Shown one piece after another: positions 21,988 to 30,083 of a DNA stretch of 64,000 nt (positions within the stretch are counted from its first letter, which is position 1; each line of letters begins with the position of its first letter). Source of the stretch: an uncultured Clostridia bacterium. Lineage in GTDB: Bacteria > Bacillota > Clostridia > Christensenellales > Aristaeellaceae. Where the stretch lies: positions 1 through 64,000 of the forward strand of contig CAKTZR010000005.1 of assembly GCA_934636105.1 (NCBI GenBank). The letters run 5' to 3'. The notes under the pieces were generated by a model that was given only the letters and a program-made list of their open reading frames with translations, did no database searches and was not told the origin of the DNA. Made by a program: the position numbers and the translations under genes.

Positions 21988-23334
21988 TTAAGCTGTCGTC
22001 ATGGATGCGATGGCGTTTTCAAGGTTTTGGATAACCCGATTCACATCGCGCTGATAATCCAGTCGGATTCCCGCGACATTTTTCGCCTGTACCACGGTCG
22101 TCTGCGCATAGGCCATCAGCGCTCCGTATGCCGCAATTTCTTCAGATGAAAGCGGAAATTCCACAGGCTCCATTTCAAAGCCGCTCTGCTCGCTTAGCGT
22201 CTTCGTCGCATCCAACGCTTCGACGTTGACTCTTTTAATGCGCTTTCCTTGCGTAAAATCAATCTCATCGCAGACCCATCTCTGACCATTTTCATCCACG
22301 AAATTTCCGCCGCTGGATACGGGAATGCCGTGCAGGCCGCCGGAAGTCTGCACCGTGATGACCTGCTCGTGATAAGGTTCATAGGGTAAAAGCGCGCTGC
22401 CGTAACATACAACGGGGTATTGCACCGTTATGGTTCCTTCCGCCGCCGTATTTTCATTGCGCGCCATAACGTTATATCTGATATCGGATGCGCCTTCCGG
22501 GATTTTTAAGATACTCGTGCTCGAAAAGTAGACCGTCTTTCCGTTCAAGCTATATCGCATTTGGATAAGCGATTTTAACCCGTTCGGATTGCTATCAATG
22601 GTACTCCTGAAAAAAATTTGTTTTCCCGCGCATTCATCCGGTAGCGGGATAAAAATTCCAGCCCACCCTTGTTTGTTTAGCGCTTTGACGGTCAAAATGC
22701 CGTTTTCAAATGTAAATTCTGCGTTTGCATTTTCACTTGCAGCTTTCTCAAAATCCAGCAAATTCGCGCCCGTGATTTTGACTTGCAGCGTTCCGTCCGC
22801 CCCCGCCCCGCCGATCTCTACCGGATTGTCTGCGCTCGGCGTTCCGTCCTGTCTGCTTCTGCCGTAGATGTGCAGCCCACACAGCGGCGCGGCAAATGCG
22901 TCGGATGTTGAAATCGGATTACCACTTTCATTGCCAATCAAGACATTTTGGTGGGCGGACACATTTTTTAATTCGACCTTTAGCTGACTAAGTTCGTCAG
23001 CAGTTGCCGCCGTCTTTTGCAGTTCCTCAATGTTGGCTTTGAACGTGTCATGATCGTAAGCGGTAAACGCGCGGTAGATTTTGGTCTCTGCCGCCCATGT
23101 GGTTGCCTTTGTTCCATTGAAGCCGCGAGTGCAGCCTGTGAGTTTCGAACCGGAAATACCCGTGTAGAGGACAAGCTCAGCGTTTTCGTCAGTTCCAATC
23201 GTGACGATGTTCGGCGCGGTAGGAAATGCCGAAACATCATCTACTGCGATAGATGTATCTGAGGCTGTAATAGCTACCGTCAGCGTCGTGACAGGGCTAT
23301 TATTGATTGCCGGATACATGGTTTTATAGGCCAT
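21988..23334 (-). CDS. Tail fibre / distal structural protein
   Basis: A 448-residue protein. The start at 23334 (MAYKTMYPAINN) has AAAGGA 8 bases upstream. The N terminus has a small domain common to phage appendages (ITASDTSIAVDDVSAFPTAP, GFNGTKATTWAAET). The middle carries the stretch GTPSADNPVEIGGAGADGTL seen in many Firmicutes phage fibre and baseplate proteins, then a beta-rich carbohydrate-binding-like module. A host-recognition role is likely. It lies last in the tail operon. Confidence 0.78.
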   Translation of the reverse strand: MAYKTMYPAINNSPVTTLTVAITASDTSIAVDDVSAFPTAPNIVTIGTDENAELVLYTGISGSKLTGCTRGFNGTKATTWAAETKIYRAFTAYDHDTFKANIEELQKTAATADELSQLKVELKNVSAHQNVLIGNESGNPISTSDAFAAPLCGLHIYGRSRQDGTPSADNPVEIGGAGADGTLQVKITGANLLDFEKAASENANAEFTFENGILTVKALNKQGWAGIFIPLPDECAGKQIFFRSTIDSNPNGLKSLIQMRYSLNGKTVYFSSTSILKIPEGASDIRYNVMARNENTAAEGTITVQYPVVCYGSALLPYEPYHEQVITVQTSGGLHGIPVSSGGNFVDENGQRWVCDEIDFTQGKRIKRVNVEALDATKTLSEQSGFEMEPVEFPLSSEEIAAYGALMAYAQTTVVQAKNVAGIRLDYQRDVNRVIQNLENAIASMTTA

Positions 23335-23358
23335 TTTCGTCATCCTTTCTGTTCTTTG

Positions 23359-24993
23359 TTAGTTTGAACACTCTATGTAAGACTGTCCATCCGGGCAGTA
23401 GCTCGGTTTCGCTTCGATGAAATTTACTCCATCTTCGCAGTAGTACGGGATGCAGAGGACATACTGACCAGCAGTTTCGTCGTAGTATGCCACATAGTTG
23501 TGATCGGGTATCGTGTACGAGGAATAGCTACCGTCTGCTGTCTTTCCTGCATAAGAGGCGCGGACGAAAAAACGGCACTCAATGCCAACTGCCCAAGAAG
23601 CAATATTGACGCTTGTTGCCGTTCCTGTTGATTTAGATTTCGATGTGAAGCCATTTTGCGAATCGCCGTAGTAGAGCGTATATGTGACATTGGCTCCCGT
23701 ATCTCCGTAGGAACCCACTGAAGGACTCCAAGACAGCGTGAATACACCATCCTGATAGTTTATCATCGGTGATCCGGGAGCCGTCAGTTTTGGGCTGCTT
23801 GCCGTAAAGTATGTCGTGCTGCTCCATTGTTCCGCATTGCAATATGTTGCAAGGATGAAGTATCCCTTGCTCTCATCATAGGCAGGCGGCGTGATGGTGG
23901 CTGATGTCCCCGTTCCTTGGTATACGATATTGTCTTCCGATCCGGCAAAAAGATAGTAGTAAACGCTTCCGACACCGCTGCTTCCTTTTGCGGCTGCCCA
24001 TGTGACAGTCAGCTTTCTCCCAGTTTGGGAAACCTGCGGAGCACCCGGCTTTGTGAGCGATGGCGTAGGCGTAGTGATATAGGTCGTTTCGCCTGTGGCT
24101 TCCACCCCGGAATAATAGGCTGTGACGGTAAATCCGTACTGCATTGACCAATCTGAAAACTCGATTGTATATGTTCTTGCAGTACCAACATTGATGGAGG
24201 ATTCAAAGTAGCCCGTTGCCTTATTGCCATAATGCAGCACATAGGTCACATTTCCTGTTCCGTATGCGCCAGATGCAGCCGACCAAGAAACAGTGAATTT
24301 GTTTCCACTGATTGTAACAGTAGGCTTCGAGGGAGCGGCCAGGCTTGTTCTTTGCGGATTTATCCAGATCACATTACTGCTTTCGGAATGCCCCCCATAC
24401 TCAGCGATAATTTTATACTGGCAAGAGGCATATCCAAGCGTACTCGCAGCAATGGAAAGAGATGTGGCCGTTGTTGAGGCAAGAACCGTTCCATCTGAAG
24501 CGTTATAGAGTCTGTAAACAACAGAACCGCTTCCACCAGACGCAGACGATCCAGTCCATGACATGTTGATCGTTTGCCCAGACTGCGACGCTGTGAAATT
24601 AGACGGCGCAGTAAGCGTCACGGGGTCGTAAAAGGTGACGTAGAACGTGTTCCATCCTGCAAATGTTCCTGTATAGGCAAGGCATAAGGTCTTTCCATTC
24701 AGAGATACCGAGGATGTTATTATTTCCGATCCGGAAGCTCCAACGATCTTTTTAGGGTCGGAATAATCGCTGAAATAATGAGCTGATGAAACAAAGTAAA
24801 TCCCGTATGCGCTAGAGCCGGCAGAACAAGATAAAGTTGCGCTGTAGTCGGTTATGGATATATTAAATGACTCTTTGTAGCCGCTGGGAGCTTCCAACCC
24901 TTCCCAAGAGAGTGTAAAGGAAGATGCAGCCGGTACGCGAACTGCTCCTTGGGTTTGCGACATGGCAACGCCGTTTACTTTGAAAGTTGCCAA
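23359..24993 (-). CDS. Tail protein with fibronectin type III-like repeats
   Basis: A 544-residue protein starting with a TTG codon at 24993, preceded by AAGGGGTGA. After an N-terminal beta domain it has about four Fn3-like repeats, each with a Pro near the start and a strand pattern such as KFTVSWSAASGAYGTGNVTY or KLTVTWAAAKGSSGVGSVYY. The short C-terminal tail is rich in Tyr and Cys (YYCEDGVNF, YCPDGQSYIECS). Fn3 repeats in phage tails usually bind surface sugars weakly. It sits between two other appendage genes. Confidence 0.78.
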   Translation of the reverse strand: MATFKVNGVAMSQTQGAVRVPAASSFTLSWEGLEAPSGYKESFNISITDYSATLSCSAGSSAYGIYFVSSAHYFSDYSDPKKIVGASGSEIITSSVSLNGKTLCLAYTGTFAGWNTFYVTFYDPVTLTAPSNFTASQSGQTINMSWTGSSASGGSGSVVYRLYNASDGTVLASTTATSLSIAASTLGYASCQYKIIAEYGGHSESSNVIWINPQRTSLAAPSKPTVTISGNKFTVSWSAASGAYGTGNVTYVLHYGNKATGYFESSINVGTARTYTIEFSDWSMQYGFTVTAYYSGVEATGETTYITTPTPSLTKPGAPQVSQTGRKLTVTWAAAKGSSGVGSVYYYLFAGSEDNIVYQGTGTSATITPPAYDESKGYFILATYCNAEQWSSTTYFTASSPKLTAPGSPMINYQDGVFTLSWSPSVGSYGDTGANVTYTLYYGDSQNGFTSKSKSTGTATSVNIASWAVGIECRFFVRASYAGKTADGSYSSYTIPDHNYVAYYDETAGQYVLCIPYYCEDGVNFIEAKPSYCPDGQSYIECSN

Positions 24994-24998
24994 TCAAA

Positions 24999-26573
24999 TC
25001 ACCCCTTCGGTTTGAGCCAGATGCGCCCAGCTTTTGCTTCAGGCTGCGTCTGGCTGTATATGATATCAGGAACGGAAAGCAAAGAAAGGCTTTTGAGCAG
25101 TTGCGTCACATTGAGATTTCCCTGCCATACATCCCAATCTTCCGAAATATCGACAATATAGGCTTTGTCTGACCTCGATTTTTTGCCTATTCCTATCGCG
25201 GTGCCGCCGCGACGGAAAAAGACGAGAAACTGAGATGTGCTGACGGTAATAACACGCTCAACCGTCTTGAAAGCATCAGAAACAACGAATTTTACTTGAT
25301 AGGTATTGGCTGTTTCGATTTGCCCGCCGCCGAATGTGTAGAAGTTGCCCGGAGTCATGGAGTCAATGCCAGCCGTCCAATCAGAATCTCCGATTTTCTG
25401 ATAAAAGCTCTTGAGAGTTATTGCGTTTCTGGCTGTTCCATCATCCTTGGAGCATGGTGAGTATTCGGCCGCTGCCTGTGCGCGAACATAGGTTCCCTGT
25501 TCGTTGGAAACACCCTCAGCGTCGCACCTATACGCCATAGCGCCGGAAATCGCCGGGGAGCTGTACGGAATGACTTTCAGCGGGAAGGTATATTCGTCGG
25601 AGTCGCGTCCGCGAGAATCTGTGCATTTGACCGTAACGTGAACATTTCCGCTTTCTCGAATCGGGTTGATGGTGCAGCTTGTCGTTTTTGACGACTGGGA
25701 TGTAATGCCGCTGAACGTATAGGAAACAATGCTGCTTCCATAAGCACCAGCACAGTTAGAAACCGCAAGAGAAATTCCCGTGATTCCCTGAACGTAAACA
25801 TCGCCCCATGAGGACGGAACGCCATTCGCGATACGCTGCGCCGACACGTTGCCGACCGTTGGCTTCACGGACGTGGGAACATTGAGCGTGGCCGTGGTTG
25901 TGCTGCTGCCTGCTGGTGTGCCGTCTGATTCGTAGGTTGTTGCACTGATCGTAATTGTGCCGGACGTGGATGAAGGAATGGCTTTGCACCATTCCAGCGG
26001 AATATCAAATTCCGCGCTGGTCTGTCCGACCGCAAGTGTTTTTGATTGAGCATAGCTGCCGAAAGAACACTTGATGATGTGAAAAAGTTCTGAGGATTCC
26101 GCATTACTGACGGAAACAGAGAGTTTTTGCCCTGCATCGACCGAAGAATCAGCGGAAATGTCGGAAATATCATAAACATCCTTGTAGTTGACGGTGATAG
26201 ATACTTCCCACATGTAGCTTGATGCCTTGCCTGTGCAGTTGGCTTTCGTATGCAGGGTGAAGGTTCCAGAGGAGAAAGCAGAAATATCGGATCGGGAGAA
26301 GTTGAGCGAACCTTCGAGCGTGGTTCTGTTGCTGCTGCCCATCGAGATTTCATCTTCATCCGCGTTGATGCTGGATCCCTCAATGGTCATCTCGACCATG
26401 CGCCAATATTGGGACGAACTGGCGTAGGATGCGGACAGAACCAGCGAATAGGTGATAGAGGTGATGAGCTTTTCAGACGGGATTGATTCGCCGGAAAGCT
26501 CAATATCGCGGCCTGCCGTTCCTGCACCCGTTCCTCCATATGTGCCACGGTATGTGGTGCTGTATCGTGCCAT
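24999..26573 (-). CDS. Minor structural protein, DUF859-like
   Basis: A 524-residue, Ser/Thr-rich, beta-sheet protein. The C-terminal segment GGTAIGIGKKSRSDKAYIVD is characteristic of the siphovirus minor structural family often annotated DUF859. The N terminus (MARYSTTYRGTYGG) may form repeats on the tail. It probably forms part of the receptor-binding tip. Spacing of 5 and 6 bases to its neighbours places it in one transcript. Confidence 0.72.
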   Translation of the reverse strand: MARYSTTYRGTYGGTGAGTAGRDIELSGESIPSEKLITSITYSLVLSASYASSSQYWRMVEMTIEGSSINADEDEISMGSSNRTTLEGSLNFSRSDISAFSSGTFTLHTKANCTGKASSYMWEVSITVNYKDVYDISDISADSSVDAGQKLSVSVSNAESSELFHIIKCSFGSYAQSKTLAVGQTSAEFDIPLEWCKAIPSSTSGTITISATTYESDGTPAGSSTTTATLNVPTSVKPTVGNVSAQRIANGVPSSWGDVYVQGITGISLAVSNCAGAYGSSIVSYTFSGITSQSSKTTSCTINPIRESGNVHVTVKCTDSRGRDSDEYTFPLKVIPYSSPAISGAMAYRCDAEGVSNEQGTYVRAQAAAEYSPCSKDDGTARNAITLKSFYQKIGDSDWTAGIDSMTPGNFYTFGGGQIETANTYQVKFVVSDAFKTVERVITVSTSQFLVFFRRGGTAIGIGKKSRSDKAYIVDISEDWDVWQGNLNVTQLLKSLSLLSVPDIIYSQTQPEAKAGRIWLKPKG

Positions 26574-26579
26574 TCTTCA

Positions 26580-29297
26580 TCACTTCCATTTCAGTCCAAG
26601 ACCATCTTCTTCGGTCACCCAATCAAAATAGCCATTCGTTTCGGTTCCGATGGAAAGTCTGTCTGTGATTCGTGCCTCGGTAATGTACATGGAGCTGTGC
26701 ATAATAAAGGCGACTTCCTGAGTGCCTTGCAGGAAAGACATTTTCTCGTTCGTGATTTTGGTCTTGAAATCGCTCCCCTGTTTACCGATGGTTAAACCCT
26801 CAACGTCAAACTTCATGTAGGTAATGACTTCACTCATAAAACCTTCAAACGTTTGAGTTTTGTCATCGGTGTACTGAGTTGCCTCAGTGAATTTGAGCAG
26901 GAGATTCTTTGCGTTGAGGTCTGCGGCTGCCTCGAATTGCTTTTGAACATCGGCTGTATTGGCCTTGCCGTTCATGTCCTTCTGATAGTCCGTCTGTGAG
27001 ACCTTGGCGGCGATTTTGTCGTCCATGACAATGAATTTCGTGTCATGGGCTGAGATACGATTTGCCATATTGTTCAGCTCATTGCGGGAAACGGTGCATT
27101 CCTGCCATCCTTCGAGCGCGTCATAGCGTTTAAGTGCCGCCGGGGTTGCGCTGGTATCAAGCCAAAGGTGATCCTGCTCAGGGCTTGTCGGCTCAGTCTT
27201 CGATATCGTGATTTCTTCGCCGCCGAGATAGCCGGAAATACGGTGTGTTGTTTCGGATGTGGTTCCATCTGTATAGGTGATGATCTCGTAAGTCCAAAGA
27301 TAGACCGAACTCCCCGTGACTTCTGGAGCATCATCCACCCACGTTTCCGGCTCAGTATCCGGCGACGCAGACACGCCGTATTTGCTGGCAATGGATTGTA
27401 TACCATTGCCAGACTCGCCCGCTGCGCCGAACGACCCGATGATGATCGGTTTCGTTTCGCTCGTGGTCGTGTCGGTGCATGTAATGATGCTGTATGTCCA
27501 GAGATGCGGCTTCTCAGCGTTGATGGTCTGAATGGTTTCCGTCCAGCCCTGTGTTGATGTGGTAACGCCATAGTCCAGTTCTGAAGCAAGGTACATCGGT
27601 TTAATGCTGAGGATGCCGCGCACGTTTTCAAGCTGATTCTTCACTTCTTCGGAGAGGGTATCCTTCTTGACGGTTCCGCTTCCGAGAATGATTCCGTTGA
27701 ATCCGATTGCAGATTGCCACGTCTGGCCGCCGTCGGTGGTATAGGCGATGCCGTAGTTTAAGCCGTCATACAGACCAATGCGGATCTGCTTATTCAAGTG
27801 GTCCGGGTCTTGGATGATGATGTTCGCCGCGTCCCAGTAGAAACGGTTGGTGCCGAGAATACGGATAAGATTCGCTTGCAGAACACCGCTGGTGATAGTG
27901 TCGGCGACGATGCCTGCACCCGTCATGGCGGTAGACCACTTCCATTGACCATCGACGCGGGTTGAGCTGATGAGGATGCCCGCACCCGTGATTTTGACGG
28001 CCGCAGTCCCTTGATCGTTCTCAAAAACCAGTGACCCATCAGTTTCATCAGTGAACATCTTCGTTCCGCTGGACATGATGTGCGTCGTCATGGTGTCGAT
28101 GTAGCCCTTGAGTAAATCAGGGTTCTTTTTGGCAATCTGAGCGCCCGCCTCCGCGTCTGCTTTTGCCTTTTTGATGGCGGCATTGGTTTCGGCCTGAATG
28201 TCGTCAATGGTAAGAACTTTGGTTCCAAGGACAATCTGCGTGTTTTCTGGATGGACGTAGTTTCGCTTGACGTTCGAGACAATGAGCGTTGTTTCAAGGC
28301 CGATAGGATCGGCGATGACTGAAACATAGTCATTTACTCGAACGGCTTCAAAGGTACGCCCCCAGACCCGTTCAAGGTCAATGACGGAGGCTTTGACGGT
28401 GATCTTTGGTCGATTGAGCTTTTGCAGGGTGTTCCATGTAAGTGAGAGAAGCTGCTCGGGGTCTTCGCAGTCATCGAATACGACGACACGTACCCTCTTG
28501 CGCCCTGAGCGCCCATAGGCGGCAGTTGCCGAGGAATCCTCGACCCACTCCTGTCCGGCAGGCTTATCAGCCGGATCACCCGACGCTTTCGACCAGACCA
28601 CATCGGAAAAGCTGAGCTTTCGTCCGTATGCGGTGCCGCCGTCGTCGGTTTCAAGCTCCTGCCCCTTGCCGCGCCCGTATAGTGCTGTCACAACCTCGGA
28701 GTCGTCGTAGACAACCGAAAGAGTGTCAATATCCTTGTCAAGCTCAAAGCGTTTGCCTCTGTTCGTTCCTTCTCCGTTGAGAACATCGACATAGCGGGCA
28801 ACGATGCCCTCGTCATTGATCTCCCACGAAAAGGCCAGAGAGCAGCCCCATCGTTCTACGATGGTTTGAAGGGCGTTCCAGACGGACGAATACCAGAAGC
28901 GGCAAGAGTTCTGCCCCGTGAGCTGTGCCGCTCTGAGCGCCCATCTGGTGCCGTTGAGCGCTGCCGAAACAGCAGCGCCCGCCGTTGTGGTGGTTGGGCG
29001 GACATCGACAATGACATCATCGAGCAATTCCGTCATTGCCGCGTGGTATGCTGCGACGGTAACGGTCATATCGAGCGCGTCCTTTTCGGGACGGACGATC
29101 TCATACAGTACGAAGTTTCCGTCAATGTCATAAAAACCAATCTTCATTCCATCCTGAATGTCGCGCCCATTGTTCAGAATGGGGAAGGTTGCATCAAGCG
29201 TATATTCCGATTCGCTGACCACAAAATCCGACGCATCGTCGCGGATAAAAAGCAGCTTATCGTCTTTGTCGAGGAAGTAGCAGTCATGCGAAATCAT
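26580..29297 (-). CDS. Tail-associated protein (Tal / prophage endopeptidase tail)
   Basis: A 905-residue protein. The first ~370 residues (MISHDCYFLDKDDKLLFIRD to LTIDDIQAE) fit the Tal baseplate hub of siphoviruses: a T4 gp27-like hub that closes the tail tube. A helical linker (NAAIKKAKADAEAGAQIAKK) follows, then a long beta-rich stalk with sequence-repeated parts (residues about 590-680, YGVTTS and YGVSAS type) and a coiled coil. A peptidase active site is not obvious. It follows Dit by 3 bases. Confidence 0.85.
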   Translation of the reverse strand: MISHDCYFLDKDDKLLFIRDDASDFVVSESEYTLDATFPILNNGRDIQDGMKIGFYDIDGNFVLYEIVRPEKDALDMTVTVAAYHAAMTELLDDVIVDVRPTTTTAGAAVSAALNGTRWALRAAQLTGQNSCRFWYSSVWNALQTIVERWGCSLAFSWEINDEGIVARYVDVLNGEGTNRGKRFELDKDIDTLSVVYDDSEVVTALYGRGKGQELETDDGGTAYGRKLSFSDVVWSKASGDPADKPAGQEWVEDSSATAAYGRSGRKRVRVVVFDDCEDPEQLLSLTWNTLQKLNRPKITVKASVIDLERVWGRTFEAVRVNDYVSVIADPIGLETTLIVSNVKRNYVHPENTQIVLGTKVLTIDDIQAETNAAIKKAKADAEAGAQIAKKNPDLLKGYIDTMTTHIMSSGTKMFTDETDGSLVFENDQGTAAVKITGAGILISSTRVDGQWKWSTAMTGAGIVADTITSGVLQANLIRILGTNRFYWDAANIIIQDPDHLNKQIRIGLYDGLNYGIAYTTDGGQTWQSAIGFNGIILGSGTVKKDTLSEEVKNQLENVRGILSIKPMYLASELDYGVTTSTQGWTETIQTINAEKPHLWTYSIITCTDTTTSETKPIIIGSFGAAGESGNGIQSIASKYGVSASPDTEPETWVDDAPEVTGSSVYLWTYEIITYTDGTTSETTHRISGYLGGEEITISKTEPTSPEQDHLWLDTSATPAALKRYDALEGWQECTVSRNELNNMANRISAHDTKFIVMDDKIAAKVSQTDYQKDMNGKANTADVQKQFEAAADLNAKNLLLKFTEATQYTDDKTQTFEGFMSEVITYMKFDVEGLTIGKQGSDFKTKITNEKMSFLQGTQEVAFIMHSSMYITEARITDRLSIGTETNGYFDWVTEEDGLGLKWK

Positions 29298-29300
29298 GAA

Positions 29301-30083
29301 TCAAAGCCACCTTTCAAGCCAAGAGAACACGCCGCCGGAAGGACCCTTGATGATGTGCTTCTGTCCTGGCTGAATCGCCGGAAAACGGCTCGGAAGCGCA
29401 ACCGAGGACATGATTGACTGCCCATCGTGCGTGACGATCTTGTTGTTGTAGTCGATGGAGACAGTGCCGGAAGAAATGATCTTTGAATCCAGCAGCTTGA
29501 TGTAGGTTGAATCATCGAAAGACCATTTTGCGCCCGTGATAGGTTCTGAAACAGTATGCTTGAGGGATGAAAGTGGTTCATCATCGCCTTTGACGGTGAA
29601 ATAATCACCTACAAGGGCGCTTTTTTCGACGATATCGACGAAACGGGGATCCCAAGCGGTAAAAACGATCTCCATAGCGCCCCACCACGTTTTCGGTGAG
29701 AATTCCGAGATGGAGGTGCATGTGCAGGAAAGTTTCTTTCCGGGGTAGCAGGAAAGGCAAAGGTCTTTCGGCTCTGTGCTGTATGCCCATGCTCGTACAG
29801 CTCGAAGATTCTCAGCATAAGCAGCAGCGTCAAGGGGCATTTCGACGTTGATCTTGACTGTCCGGGGGGAAAGCCTGTTTCGGACAAAGAGAGAGCCGGA
29901 GGAAGTGCCGGGAATGAATGTAGTGGTTTCAATCCCGGCTGCCCCAACGGTCACATCAAGGACGTTGCAGCCGTTGACGGCCTTTCTGATGTCATCGCCG
30001 CCGAATGTGACGACCGTGCCTTTTATCCAAACACTGCCGTCCGGCAGAATATTGAATCGTGATGTGTTGTACGGGTTAAGCAT
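29301..30083 (-). CDS. Distal tail protein Dit
   Basis: A 260-residue protein with start at 30083 (MLNPYNTSRFNILPDG), chosen for CAAAGGAGGG upstream. Dit forms the hexameric hub joining the tail tube to the baseplate. Features are an N-terminal belt domain with RTVKINVEMPLDAAAYAENL and KTWWGAMEIVFTAWDPRF, then a galectin-like C-terminal domain. The order tape measure-Dit-Tal is the standard one. Confidence 0.85.
   Translation of the reverse strand: MLNPYNTSRFNILPDGSVWIKGTVVTFGGDDIRKAVNGCNVLDVTVGAAGIETTTFIPGTSSGSLFVRNRLSPRTVKINVEMPLDAAAYAENLRAVRAWAYSTEPKDLCLSCYPGKKLSCTCTSISEFSPKTWWGAMEIVFTAWDPRFVDIVEKSALVGDYFTVKGDDEPLSSLKHTVSEPITGAKWSFDDSTYIKLLDSKIISSGTVSIDYNNKIVTHDGQSIMSSVALPSRFPAIQPGQKHIIKGPSGGVFSWLERWL

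Noticed and set aside
21988..29297. Diversity-generating retroelement in the tail-fibre genes
   Set aside because: No reverse transcriptase or template/variable repeat was found in the window.
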